Shown here piece by piece: positions 42,845 through 51,690 of a stretch of DNA of 64,000 nucleotides. Below the pieces are notes generated by a model that was not told the DNA's origin, made no database searches, and saw nothing but the letters and a program-made list of their open reading frames with translations. The position numbers and the translations under genes are program-made. Source of the DNA: CADCWK01 sp035944555 (lineage in GTDB: Bacteria > Chloroflexota > Chloroflexia > Thermomicrobiales > UBA6265); NCBI GenBank assembly GCA_035944555.1, contig DASZAY010000012.1, positions 1 through 64,000 on the forward strand. The letters are read 5' to 3'. The first letter of the stretch is position 1; each line of letters begins with the position of its first letter.

Positions 42845-44974
42845 CTACCGGGGATAGGCCGCTGCCACGCCGCCATCGACGTTCAGCATGTTGCCGGTCG
42901 TCTTGGCGGATCGGTCGCTGGCGAAGAACGCAACGGCTTCGGCGATGTCATCGGGGAAGATGTTCACTCCCAGCGTCGTCCGGGCACGGTAATGAGCATC
43001 GAGGTCGTCCTCGCCGATGCCGTAGGCGGCGGCGCGCTCGGCCTTCCACTGACCCTGCCAGATCCGGCTTCCGCGGAGGACGGCATCCGGGTTGACGATA
43101 TTGACCCGGATACCGTCCGGTCCGCCCTCTTCGGCCAGGCAGCGAGCGAGATGCAGCTCGGCGGCCTTGGCAGCGCTGTAGGCGGCCGCGTTGCGCCCGG
43201 CGTAGACCGCGTTCTTGCTCGCGATGAAGACCACGCCGCCGCCGATGGCCTGCGCCCGCAGGGTCCGGAATGCCTCGCGGGACACGAGGAAGTATCCCCG
43301 GGCGAGGACGTCGTGGTTGCGGTCCCATTCCTCGACGGACGTCTCGGTGATCGGGGCGGAAGAGGCGAGGCCGGCGTTCGAGATGACGAGGTCGATCCCG
43401 CCGAACTCCAGCACCGCGGCCCGGAACGCGGCGGCGACCTGATTCTCGTCGGTAACGTTGGCGGCGATGCCCAGCCCGGACCGGCCGTAGGTCGCCACGG
43501 CATCCCCGGCCCCATCGGCGTCAAGGTCCATCGTGACGATGCAGGCACCATCCTTCGCCAGCCGCTGCCCGGTTGCCCGCCCGATCCCGCCGGCGCCACC
43601 GGTGATCAGCACGACCTGCCCGGCGAGTTCGGGAGGAGGCGGGGCCAGCGAGAGCTTGTAGCGCTCCAGCGGCCAGTACTCCACCGCGTGGCTCTCGGCG
43701 TCGGACAGCGATGTGTACCCGCCCAGTGCGTCGGCGCCGCGGATGACCTGGATCGCGCGATGGTAGAGGTCGCGCGACAGGTCGGCGGCGCGCCGCGTGG
43801 CCCCGGCGGCCACCAGTCCGACGCCCTCAATAAGGACGATCCGCGGATTGGGGTCATTGACCTCGGCCGCTTCCGGACCGGCCGGGTCGTCGTGGGCCGC
43901 GTGATAGGCGAGGTAGTCGGTTTGGTAGCGCTGGACGGCGCTGGGGATGCGCTCGGCGAGCGCCGCCGCGTCGTCCGTCGCGGGATCGAACGGCACCCAG
44001 AGCGGCCGGACCTTGGTGTGGATCAGGTGGTCCGGGCAGGCCGCGCCTACCTGCGACAGCTCCTGGCCCCGGACGCTGGCGACGAACGCGAGCGTGTCGG
44101 AGGTCATGTCGGTCGACAGGATCTTGTGGTGGATGTCGCGACGGCCGTCGTCCAGGCGCGCACCCGGCCCTTCGGCCGGTGCGGAGAGATTGCCACGAAG
44201 GACCGGCAGGACCGCCGCGAGCAGGTCCAGGCGGGCTTCGCCGTCCAGCGGCGGGCGCGCCTCCCCGCCGAAGGCTGGCGTGCCGGCGGCGCGCTCGTTG
44301 ACGAAGGCTGCCGCCCGGTCGATCGCCGAGCGGGTCGCGGCGTGGACCGCCCGGTCCGTGTCGCCCCAGGTCACGAGACCATGCTTGGCCAGGATGACCA
44401 TCGTCGTGGACGGATTCGCCCGGACCGCCTCGCCAACCTGCTTTGCCAGGGCGAAACCGGGCCGGATATATGGGATCCAGAGCGCGTCGTCCCCGAAGCA
44501 CTCCCGGACGAGGCGCTCGCCGTCGGTGGCGCAGGCCAGCATGTTGATCGCGTCCGGGTGGGTGTGGTCCACACAGGGCGCCGGGATGAAGGCATGCAGC
44601 AGTGTCTCAATGCTGCCGCGCGGCATGGCCGGGTCGACCTGGCACCGGGCGAGATAGGCGACCATCGCGGCGTCGTCCATCGCGGCGCGAGCTATCAGAG
44701 GCTCCAGTTCGGCCTGCCGGAAACCGGCGAACTGGTCCGGGCGGATGGTGGCAAGGTCGCTGCCGGAACCCTTGACGTAGAGGGTGCTAGTTTCGCGGCC
44801 AAGGTGGTCCTGTTCGGCGATCTTCGACGAGGTGTTGCCGCCGCCGAAGTTGGCAATGGCACGGTCGGCGCCAAGGAGGTTGGAGCGCCAGGCCAGCCGG
44901 CTGAGGTCGTCCAGACCGGCTGCGTGGGATTCGTCCCAGTTGTCGATCATCGGGTGGGCGAAGGGAGTGGTCAT
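42845..44974 (-). CDS. Bifunctional rhamnulose-1-phosphate aldolase / short-chain dehydrogenase
   Basis: The 709-residue fusion has a class II aldolase domain in the first 420 residues (ANFGGGNTSSK and CVDHTHPDAIN with zinc His). A short-chain dehydrogenase occupies about 440-709 (VLITGGAGGIGRATG, NAG, YSAAKAAELHL with catalytic Tyr and Lys). This matches the enzyme that cleaves L-rhamnulose-1-phosphate to glycerone phosphate and L-lactaldehyde and then oxidises or reduces the lactaldehyde. The ATG seven bases after AGGAG was chosen over a GTG one codon earlier. It is downstream of rhaI in one operon; no rhamnulokinase is visible. Confidence 0.92.
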   Translation of the reverse strand: MTTPFAHPMIDNWDESHAAGLDDLSRLAWRSNLLGADRAIANFGGGNTSSKIAEQDHLGRETSTLYVKGSGSDLATIRPDQFAGFRQAELEPLIARAAMDDAAMVAYLARCQVDPAMPRGSIETLLHAFIPAPCVDHTHPDAINMLACATDGERLVRECFGDDALWIPYIRPGFALAKQVGEAVRANPSTTMVILAKHGLVTWGDTDRAVHAATRSAIDRAAAFVNERAAGTPAFGGEARPPLDGEARLDLLAAVLPVLRGNLSAPAEGPGARLDDGRRDIHHKILSTDMTSDTLAFVASVRGQELSQVGAACPDHLIHTKVRPLWVPFDPATDDAAALAERIPSAVQRYQTDYLAYHAAHDDPAGPEAAEVNDPNPRIVLIEGVGLVAAGATRRAADLSRDLYHRAIQVIRGADALGGYTSLSDAESHAVEYWPLERYKLSLAPPPPELAGQVVLITGGAGGIGRATGQRLAKDGACIVTMDLDADGAGDAVATYGRSGLGIAANVTDENQVAAAFRAAVLEFGGIDLVISNAGLASSAPITETSVEEWDRNHDVLARGYFLVSREAFRTLRAQAIGGGVVFIASKNAVYAGRNAAAYSAAKAAELHLARCLAEEGGPDGIRVNIVNPDAVLRGSRIWQGQWKAERAAAYGIGEDDLDAHYRARTTLGVNIFPDDIAEAVAFFASDRSAKTTGNMLNVDGGVAAAYPR

Positions 44975-45030
44975 CACATAGCTCCTGGGCGAGGCGGGAG
45001 GCCGGGAAGCCCGCCCCCCGGCGTGCCGGG

Positions 45031-46248
45031 TCAGGTCCAGCTCATTGCCGTGCCGCCCACGCGGTCGGCCGCGATGCGGTCGAGGTAGCCTGAGGCGCGG
45101 AGCGAGCCGATCGGGTCCGCTTCGCCACCGAGGTCGAGCCGGGCGCGGGCGGTCAGGGGACGGACATCCGTGTTCCAGGCATCGAGCAGGATCCGGTGCG
45201 CACCGAGGACATCGCCATTGGCTTGGGCGTCGGCGAGGGCGGTGCGATCGAGAAGCAGGGCGCGGGCGTACGCTTCCTGGAGGTTGAGGATGCTCTGGAG
45301 CATTCCCTCGATCCGGCCCTCGACGTTGAAGCTCTGGTCGATCATGTAGGCGACCCGGCCGGAGCGGTCGGCGCCCGTCGCCACCAGCTCGTCATAGATC
45401 AGGAACAGCTCGAACGGGTTGGTGCTGCCAACGATCAGATCGTCGTCGGCGTAGCGGCGGCTGTTGAAGTGGAAGCCGCCGAGCCGGTCCTCGTCCAGCA
45501 GCAGCGCCACGATGTGTTCGACATTGGTTCCTTGCGCGTGGTGACCGAGGTCGACCAGCACGTCGGCGCGAGGCCCCAGCCTCTGGCAGAGCGTGAGGGC
45601 CATGCCCCAGTCGGCCAGGTCCGTGTGATAGAAGGCCGGCTCGAAGAACTTGTATTCGACCAGCAGACGAAGCTCGTCCCGCATGTCGGCGTACGGCTCA
45701 CGCAGGGCGTCGATCAGGCGGTGACGACGTTCGACGATCCGGTCCTGGCCCGGGTAGTTGGTGCCGTCGGCCAGCCAGAGCGAGATCAGCGTCGAACCGG
45801 TCGCCCGGGCGATGGCGTTGCACTCGAGCAGATGCTCGGTAGCCCGCTGGCGGATGGCCGGGTCCGGGTGGCAGAGCGAGCCGAGCCGGTAGTCGTCGTC
45901 CTGGAACAGGTTGGGATTGATCGCGCCGACCGAGAGACTGAGCCCGGCGGCGTGGTCAGCCAGTGCGGTCCAGTCCTCGACGGTATCCCACGGGATGTGG
46001 ATCGCGACGGACGGCGCGACACCGGTGAGTCGGTGGACCTGGGCGGCGTCCTCGAACTTCTCGAAGGGCGTGCGCGGGGCGCCGGGCTGGCCGAAGACCT
46101 TGAAGCGGGTACCCGAGTTGCCATAGGCCCACGACGGCGTTTCGATCCGCTGGGCACGGAGCGCGTCCATGACGGCGTCGACGTCAGTTCCGGCCGAACC
46201 AAGGCGGTCGGCCAGGTGATCGTACGGCTCGGAGGGCAGCATCGGCAC
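45031..46248 (-). CDS. rhaI: L-rhamnose isomerase (Pseudomonas stutzeri type)
   Basis: The 405-residue TIM-barrel isomerase has RIETPSWAYGNSGTRFKVFGQPGAPRTPFEKFEDAAQVHR near the N terminus and metal-site strands VEYKFFEPAFYHTD, VLVDLGHHAQGTN and GGFHFNSRRYADDD, typical of RhaI rather than E. coli RhaA. It converts L-rhamnose to L-rhamnulose. The start is GTG with GAGGTGACC upstream; an ATG two codons in is possible. The aldolase/dehydrogenase gene follows after 56 bases. Confidence 0.92.
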   Translation of the reverse strand: MPMLPSEPYDHLADRLGSAGTDVDAVMDALRAQRIETPSWAYGNSGTRFKVFGQPGAPRTPFEKFEDAAQVHRLTGVAPSVAIHIPWDTVEDWTALADHAAGLSLSVGAINPNLFQDDDYRLGSLCHPDPAIRQRATEHLLECNAIARATGSTLISLWLADGTNYPGQDRIVERRHRLIDALREPYADMRDELRLLVEYKFFEPAFYHTDLADWGMALTLCQRLGPRADVLVDLGHHAQGTNVEHIVALLLDEDRLGGFHFNSRRYADDDLIVGSTNPFELFLIYDELVATGADRSGRVAYMIDQSFNVEGRIEGMLQSILNLQEAYARALLLDRTALADAQANGDVLGAHRILLDAWNTDVRPLTARARLDLGGEADPIGSLRASGYLDRIAADRVGGTAMSWT

Positions 46249-46320
46249 GCGGTCACCTCATTGGGTCGCGGAAGGCGGGTGGCTCGAAGGGCGCGATGGT
46301 CGCACGGGGCCGGGAGGCGG

Positions 46321-46908
46321 TCAACGCGGCCGGATCAGGAAAGGCATTCGAACAGCGTCGACGATGAGCGACGTGAAGCCCAGGCCGCCGCCGGTATTGC
46401 GGTGGTCGAACCGGGCCGATCAGTAGATGAACCCGGCTTGCTCATCCCATGGCTCGGGGTGGGACCGGCCGTCGTCGCCCCACCATTCCAGCAGGCACAC
46501 TTCGAACCACGCCGCTTCCAAGACCGGCGGGAGCGTTCGCCAGGTGTAGACCAAGCGATGGGTGGCCGCCGGGTGGTCAGGCGGGCCAGGGCCGCCAAGC
46601 TGCACCGTGCGCTGATACGTCTCGTCGGGGAACAGCCCATCGGGGACGGCGCAGCGGACGTAGCCACCAGGTGTGAGCGCGTCGAACAAGTTCCGCGCCG
46701 CGACCTTCGCCTCGGCGAGTTCGAGGTGTTCCCAGACATGCTCCATCAGGACCGCGGCAAGACTCGCCGGCGGAGTGAGCCGTCGCCAGTCGGCCGTCCG
46801 AACGAGGTTGAGCTCATCCTGCTGCGTCTGCCGCCATCCCGACCAGGATTGGGTAGAGGCGCCAATGATGATCCGCCGGCAAGCCGTATCGCCCATCGTC
46901 CTCTCCAT
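46321..46908 (-). pseudogene. COG4627-like SAM-dependent methyltransferase gene interrupted by in-frame TGA
   Basis: Translation from 46908 gives 162 residues of a predicted methyltransferase (LMEHVWEHLELAEAKVAARNLFDALTPGGYVRCAVPDG, ending DEQAGFIY). A TGA stands at 46420-46422. Reading through it, the same frame continues for 33 codons as SARFDHRNTGGGLGFTSLIVDAV, a typical family C terminus, and stops at 46321. A single CGA-to-TGA change explains the break. So the gene is either a recent pseudogene, a shortened but working protein, a recoding site or a sequencing error. The full frame (195 residues) has the family's usual length. Confidence 0.72.
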
Positions 46909-46935
46909 GTCTGCGAGATGGCCGTGGATCGGTGA

Positions 46936-48054
46936 TCAGTCGGCGGCCGGGCTGAGGATCTTCCGGGCCGGAATGTGATCGCGGAGCAGCCCACGGACCG
47001 TCCAGGCGCCTCCGATCAGGATGACCGAACCGAAGGTGATCACGCGGGCCAGGATCGCGATGGCGGCGGCGGGACCCGTATCGATATCGACCAGCCCGAG
47101 CAAGAAGATCATGCCGGCGTCTGCGACGCCGAGCCCGCCCGGTGTGATCGGCAGCGTGGTCAGCAGCGCCGTCAGGAGGGCGACGGTGGCGGCATGGGTG
47201 AGGGGCAGGTCGATACCGAGCGCGCGGGCGACAAAGACGATCATCAGCGTCTCACCGGCCCACCCACCGAGCGAGAGCAGGATGAGCAGCGGCATCCGGC
47301 GGACCGACGCGATCATCGAAGCGGTGATCGTCCCGACGCGCCCGGACAGGCGTGCCGGGAGCCGGCGAAGGATCACCGGTTCCAGCCGGGGCAGGAAGAT
47401 CAGGCCGATCGGTCCGCCGACGGCGAGCACCGCCGCGATCGCGAGCAGCTGCGGCACCCCGGATGGCAGGTGCTGGTGGAAGGCGAGCAGGATCGAGGCG
47501 ATCAGGAGGAAGGCGAGCACCATCACATCGATGATCCGCTCGGAGACGATCGTTCCGACGGTGCTTGTGAACGAGGCGCCGGACCGCCGCTTGAGCAGGT
47601 AGCCCCGGTAGGCGTCACCGGCCCGCGCCGGCGTGACGCTGTTGACGAACCAGGCGCGGTACATGATTCCGACGATGCTGTGGAGCGGTGGACGATGCGC
47701 ACCGCCGACGTTCTGGCCGCCGCGCTCGGCGCTGATGAGCAGCACCTGCCAGCGTCCGCAACGCAGCAGGAAGCCGAGGTGGAACACGGCGAGGGCGACC
47801 ATGAACCACCACGGATTGGCTCCCCGGAGCTCCCGGGCCGTCTCGTCCCAGTCGATCGCCTGGGCCTGCCGGACCAGCAGGATGCCGACGACGAGGACCA
47901 CGACGATCGTCAGTGCGGCGCGCACCGCCCGGATCGGGATCCGCCGGGTCGGCTCATCGACGGGCGGCTCGACCACCGCCTCACCGTCCGGGCCGACCCA
48001 ATCGGGGACCGTTTCATCCAAGTCGGTTGTGCCGGGCGCTGCGGTGTTCGGCAT
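46936..48054 (-). CDS. Lysylphosphatidylglycerol synthase TM-region/UPF0104 family membrane protein
   Basis: The 372-residue protein has about eight membrane helices. The family motifs YRAWFVNSVTPARAGDAYRGYLLKRRSGASF and VSERIIDVMVLAFL lie in the middle, and TTLPITPGGLGVADAGMIFLL near the end. These are marks of PF03706, which includes the flippase part of MprF and archaeal/bacterial lipid-associated proteins. The first 45 residues are polar and cytoplasmic. No aminoacyl-transferase domain is attached. It probably moves or modifies a lipid-linked molecule. The ATG follows GAGGACACCTG. Confidence 0.86.
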   Translation of the reverse strand: MPNTAAPGTTDLDETVPDWVGPDGEAVVEPPVDEPTRRIPIRAVRAALTIVVVLVVGILLVRQAQAIDWDETARELRGANPWWFMVALAVFHLGFLLRCGRWQVLLISAERGGQNVGGAHRPPLHSIVGIMYRAWFVNSVTPARAGDAYRGYLLKRRSGASFTSTVGTIVSERIIDVMVLAFLLIASILLAFHQHLPSGVPQLLAIAAVLAVGGPIGLIFLPRLEPVILRRLPARLSGRVGTITASMIASVRRMPLLILLSLGGWAGETLMIVFVARALGIDLPLTHAATVALLTALLTTLPITPGGLGVADAGMIFLLGLVDIDTGPAAAIAILARVITFGSVILIGGAWTVRGLLRDHIPARKILSPAAD

Positions 48055-48231
48055 CAGGTGTCCTCGTCGTCGTGGCCAGACGCTCGATGGATTCTACGTT
48101 GGAGACATGGAAGCGAGTCGGCGCCGTGGTGGTGGCCGCCTTGGCCGCGACAGGCGTATGGCGCCAACCCAAGCGATATATGAATCAACGGCCGGGCAAG
48201 TGACGACGGCTAGACATGCGAGGCGGGATTG

Positions 48232-48600
48232 ACCGATTACCGTCCAGGACACCTCCGGCCCGGGGATCAACCTGACGGGCGGTCCGCAGGGCCGCTCGGT
48301 CTACACGACGGCGTCCGTGCCGGACGCTCCGATCGGCTTGCTGACTGGTAATGGCGCGGATCCGCTCCAGTGCACCGTCACCGGCTCCAGTGCCTCGCCT
48401 GGACAGCACATCATGACGATCCCGGGTCGCGACACCCTGGGCAATGTCACCATCCGGACGGTGGCATACACGGTGACCGGCGCGACGCCGCGGATCGCAA
48501 CGCCGCGACCAACGACTCCCGCCCCGACCGCGACCACACCGCCCCCGCGACCCAGCTGCCGACCGCCGTTCCGCCCCGGTCCGCGCCAACGTCGATCGCG
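48232..48600 (+). pseudogene. Remnant of an Ig-like/HYR-domain surface protein
   Basis: An open stretch without a credible start reads ITVQDTSGPGINLTGG, then SVPDAPIGLLTG, CTVTGSS and GRDTLGNVTIRTVAYTVTG, the pattern of a bacterial Ig-like or HYR domain. It continues into a Thr/Pro-rich linker. An in-frame stop lies directly before it, and the end dissolves into an unrelated Arg/Pro-rich reading. A terminator follows at 48.67 kb. It looks like the C-terminal piece of a lost surface-protein gene; no intact gene fits the 675-base gap 48055-48729. Confidence 0.5.
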
Positions 48601-48665
48601 ATGCCAGCTACGGCTCGTCCGCCACGGGGGTCGACCAGCCACTCCGGACCACCGATCAAGGTACG

Positions 48666-48700
48666 AAACGGGCCCGGCGAGCATGTCGCCGGGCCCGTTT
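48666..48700. terminator. Bidirectional terminator
   Basis: AAACGGGCCCGGCGA and its exact inverse close a GCATG loop, giving A's on one side and T's on the other. It ends the hypothetical gene on the minus strand and the Ig-like remnant on the plus strand. Confidence 0.8.
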
Positions 48701-48729
48701 CTCGTCCTGAGGCTGTGGTCAACCGAGAA

Positions 48730-49203
48730 CTAGGGCGTGTGGACCTGCGTCGTCTCGTCCTGCCCGACGAGCCGGTTCCACATCTCGTAATCGGTCTCGC
48801 TCTTGGCGATGTACCGGTTCGTATGGCCGGCCGTGTCGCCACCGATCGCCTTGAACGGTCCGCGCTGGAGGTCGTTCAAGTCCAGGTAGACACTGCCCTG
48901 CTGTAGCGGCGTGTCGCGCTCCAGCACCGACAGGCTGGACAGTTCGTCGTTCGTGAACTGGTTGAGCCGGTTCTGGAGCGCCTTGTCGTCGCTGGCTGGA
49001 GTGCTGCTGTCGACGTGTGTCGCCTGCGGGAAGCCCTCCATCTCCGGTGCCAGCTGCTCGTCGAAGGTCGGGTCATACGGCTCGGGGCCGGTCGGGTTGG
49101 TGCGCGCCGCCTGATCCAGGTCGCGGGTGTGCTGCTCCCGGCTGGGATCACGGCGGAAGCTGCGATCGTGGCTGCTCGGGTTCTGGTTGGGACGCTCGGT
49201 CAT
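48730..49203 (-). CDS. Small hydrophilic protein of unknown function
   Basis: The 157-residue acidic, polar protein has no membrane segment. The first half is disordered (Asn, Arg, Asp, Pro-rich). The second half has a folded-looking part (NQFTNDELSSLSVLERDTPLQQGSVYLDLNDLQRGPFKAIG, read across its length). I recognise no characterised family; similar short proteins accompany stress genes in related bacteria, but I cannot prove this here. The ATG follows AGAGGAGGAACTCCACG, a strong site, so translation is likely. Confidence 0.7.
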   Translation of the reverse strand: MTERPNQNPSSHDRSFRRDPSREQHTRDLDQAARTNPTGPEPYDPTFDEQLAPEMEGFPQATHVDSSTPASDDKALQNRLNQFTNDELSSLSVLERDTPLQQGSVYLDLNDLQRGPFKAIGGDTAGHTNRYIAKSETDYEMWNRLVGQDETTQVHTP

Positions 49204-49308
49204 CGTGGAGTTCCTCCTCTGGTGGCGAGGCACCGGCGGTGCGACCCGCCGGGCGAAAGTCGCTTCCCAGTAAGGGTGCAGATCCGGTGCCAGAAGGTAC
49301 ATAACCTC

Positions 49309-49337
49309 TTGCATCACCGAGGAACACGGTGTACCAT
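49309..49337 (+). promoter_or_regulatory. Promoter of the FMN reductase gene (TTGCAT-17-TACCAT)
   Basis: TTGCAT (49309-49314), a 17-base spacer and TACCAT (49332-49337) form a good sigma-70-type promoter 47 bases before the GTG start. Confidence 0.6.
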
Positions 49338-49340
49338 AGG

Positions 49341-49364
49341 TTCGTTACTTACTAAGTGTTCGTT
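49341..49364. promoter_or_regulatory. Candidate operator: palindrome ACTTACTAAGT flanked by TTCGTT repeats
   Basis: A perfect 11-base palindrome (49347-49357) lies just downstream of the predicted transcription start, between two TTCGTT direct repeats (49341 and 49359). HxlR- or MarR-type redox regulators often bind such AT-rich sites at flavin reductase genes. Confidence 0.4.
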
Positions 49365-49383
49365 CTTGCATCAGGAGAGTACC

Positions 49384-49974
49384 GTGACACGTATCGGGAT
49401 CATCGTCGGCAGCACCCGGCAGAATCGCTTCAGCATCCAGGCCGCCGAGTGGCTGCTAGGCGTCGCCCAGGCCCGCGGTGACGCGGGAGTAGAGTACGAG
49501 ATCGTCGATCTCAAGGACGTCAACCTGCCCTTGTTCGAGGAGGCGGTCTCGCCGGCCTACGCGCCGGTCCAGGACGAGAACGGCCAGCGCTGGGGCCAGA
49601 TCGTCGACAGCTTCGACGGGTTCATCATGGCGACGCCGGAGTACAACCACAGCACGTCGGCTGTCCTCAAGAACGCCCTCGACTACGCCTATGGTCAGTG
49701 GAACTACAAGCCGGTCGGGTTCCTGTCCTGGGGTTCCCCGGCGGGGGGCTCCCGCGCCGTCGAGCACCTCCGCGGCATCGTCGGCGAGCTCCGGATGTAC
49801 GACGTCCGTGAGCAGGTGCTCCTGCCCAACTTCTACCTGAACCTCGATGAGCAGGGACGGTACCGGTTCAGCGACGGCGAGGCCAAGGCCGCCAACGGGA
49901 TGCTCGACGAGGTCGTCCACTGGGCCAAGCACATGATCGCCGGTCGTGAGGCGAAGCAGCTGGTCACCGCGTAA
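49384..49974 (+). CDS. NADPH-dependent FMN reductase (flavodoxin-fold quinone/azo reductase)
   Basis: The 196-residue protein has the FMN phosphate loop GSTRQNRFS (residues 9-17) and the isoalloxazine loop TPEYNHSTSAVLKNALDYAYG, typical of PF03358 proteins. It reduces FMN, quinones, azo dyes or chromate with NAD(P)H. The GTG start has ATCAGGAGAGTACC upstream. The gene has its own promoter with an operator-like palindrome and a hairpin after the stop, so it forms a single-gene regulated unit. Confidence 0.9.
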   Translation: MTRIGIIVGSTRQNRFSIQAAEWLLGVAQARGDAGVEYEIVDLKDVNLPLFEEAVSPAYAPVQDENGQRWGQIVDSFDGFIMATPEYNHSTSAVLKNALDYAYGQWNYKPVGFLSWGSPAGGSRAVEHLRGIVGELRMYDVREQVLLPNFYLNLDEQGRYRFSDGEAKAANGMLDEVVHWAKHMIAGREAKQLVTA

Positions 49975-49998
49975 TACCCTGGCAACACTGATTGAATG

Positions 49999-50035
49999 AC
50001 GACGGCCCCCGCGCGACTCGCACGGGGGCCGTCGT
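49999..50035. terminator. Hairpin terminator after the FMN reductase gene
   Basis: ACGACGGCCCCCG pairs with CGGGGGCCGTCGT around an 11-base loop. There is no T tract. Confidence 0.55.
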
Positions 50036-50108
50036 CGTGGTCGTGATCCATGGGGACCCCCTGCCAACGATGCCCCGTTGGGTCTCAGGTGATGGCGATG
50101 TTCTGCGG

Positions 50109-51389
50109 TCAGTCGCCGGAGGCGCCGGCCATCGTCGATTGCCGCACCCGGATGCTGCCGAACATGATCGGAACCAGGACCACCGCGATCACCGCGCCGG
50201 TGAGGGCCAGGGTCGAGTAACCCGCCTCGTTGACCATGATGCCGGACGAGATACCGCCGGCGGACCCGGCCAGTCCGATCAGGAGATCGACCGTGCCCTG
50301 GGTCCGGGCACGCTCCGTCACCGGGGTCGCCTCCGTGACGATCGTCGTGCCCGCGATCAGGCCGAGGTTCCAGCCGAAGCCGAGCAGCGCGAGCGCGACG
50401 ATCAGGCCGACCAGGCCATCGGCCGGGACGCTCGCGGCGGTAATCCCGGCCAGGACCAGTACCGTCCCGGACAGCATCGCCGTCCGTGGCGCCCCGAACC
50501 GGTCGGCCAGCCACCCGGAGATCGGGGAGGGGAGATACATGCAGGCGATGTGGATGCTGATCACCAGGCCGGTCTCGCCCAGTCCGTGACCGTGATCCCG
50601 CATATGGATCGGCGTCATCGTCATGATGCCCGTCATGACGATCTGGGTGATGACCATCGTCAGCGCGCCGAACGCCAGCGTGCCCTGGCGCATGGACCAG
50701 CTCGGCCGGGACGTTGACACCGGCCTTGCGGTCGTCCCGGTCGCCGGCTTGAGTGCCAGCGCCTTGGCCGCCACCAGTGGATCCGGCCGCAACAGGATCT
50801 GCAGGACCACGCCGGCCGCCGCGAACGCCGTCCCGGCCAGCAGGAACGGTCCGGCCAGCGACGGCACGCCGACGGCCTCGCCGACCGCGCCCATCGCGTC
50901 GATCAGGTTCGGTCCCAGCACGGCGCCGAGCGTCGTCGCGACTAGCACCCGGCTCACCGAACGGCCCCGGTTGGTGCTGTCGGCCAGGTCGGCGCCAGCG
51001 TACCGGGCCTGGAGGTTGGTGGCCGTGCCGACGCCGTAGAGCACCATGCCGGTGACGAACAGCACCGGGTTGGTTAGCACCGCCGACAGGACGACGATGA
51101 ACGCACCAAGGGCCGCGGTCGCGTAGCCGACCCCGAGCCCGACCCGGCGTCCGCTCCGGTCCGAGATCCGCCCGACCGCCATCGACCCGCCCGCCGCACC
51201 GAGCGCGAACAGGGCCGAGGGGAGGCCGGCCAGGCTCGTGGTCGAGAACAGATCCTCCGCCAGGAGGGCTCCGACCGCGATCCCGGCCCCGAGGCCAACT
51301 CCCCCGAAGACCTGTGACAGCATCAGGATGCGGACCACACGGGCCTGGAGCGCCGGGACGTCGGCCGGGGTGATCGATGCGGTCTGCAC
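50109..51389 (-). CDS. Major facilitator superfamily transporter
   Basis: The 426-residue protein has about twelve membrane helices with the MFS loop GRISDRSGRRVGLGVGYATAALGA after helix 2 and a second copy GWLADRFGAPRTAMLSG in the C-terminal half. The substrate is unknown; such proteins export drugs or import small metabolites. I chose the GTG after GAAGGGACTCCC; a GTG 34 codons earlier would add a polar leader. It is transcribed toward the FMN reductase gene. Confidence 0.85.
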   Translation of the reverse strand: MQTASITPADVPALQARVVRILMLSQVFGGVGLGAGIAVGALLAEDLFSTTSLAGLPSALFALGAAGGSMAVGRISDRSGRRVGLGVGYATAALGAFIVVLSAVLTNPVLFVTGMVLYGVGTATNLQARYAGADLADSTNRGRSVSRVLVATTLGAVLGPNLIDAMGAVGEAVGVPSLAGPFLLAGTAFAAAGVVLQILLRPDPLVAAKALALKPATGTTARPVSTSRPSWSMRQGTLAFGALTMVITQIVMTGIMTMTPIHMRDHGHGLGETGLVISIHIACMYLPSPISGWLADRFGAPRTAMLSGTVLVLAGITAASVPADGLVGLIVALALLGFGWNLGLIAGTTIVTEATPVTERARTQGTVDLLIGLAGSAGGISSGIMVNEAGYSTLALTGAVIAVVLVPIMFGSIRVRQSTMAGASGD

Positions 51390-51539
51390 GGGAGTCCCTT
51401 CGGCCCGCGGAGGGCACGTCGACGGCAAGCCCGGTGGGGCTACGCGATGAATGTTCGGCGAACTGATCGCGCTAGCATCGCAGACCGTCACCGGTCGTGT
51501 GAAGTTCCCGACTGCCGCCCGGCGAGGTAGCCCCGGGAA

Positions 51540-51583
51540 ACAACGAGGAGTCCGGGCGATCGCTCGCCCGGACTCCTCGTTGT
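51540..51583. terminator. Hairpin between the RtcB and MFS genes
   Basis: A perfect 20-base stem with a TCGC loop lies downstream of rtcB, in the 301-base gap 51390-51690. It likely ends the rtcB transcript. I see nothing else in the gap. Confidence 0.65.
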
Positions 51584-51690
51584 CGCCGCGACCCTATCCG
51601 GCCATTCCGATCGGCCCCGCTACTAGGTACTGGCGCTGGAGGGCTGGTCTGGACTGGCACCGGTGTGACGAATGCGCGCGGGTGGCGGGG

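Noticed and set aside
41747..45088. A 1113-codon open frame on the plus strand
   Set aside because: It is antisense to the aldolase/dehydrogenase gene and overlaps the DMT gene in another frame. Its translation is Arg/Gly/Asp-rich with no domain; it is a side effect of high GC.
46420..46422. Selenocysteine codon in the methyltransferase
   Set aside because: The family does not have Cys/Sec there, and no SECIS-like hairpin follows; CGA-to-TGA mutation is simpler.
49456..51417. A 653-codon minus-strand frame across the FMN reductase and MFS genes
   Set aside because: Both overlapped genes have strong motifs and ribosome sites; this frame has none.
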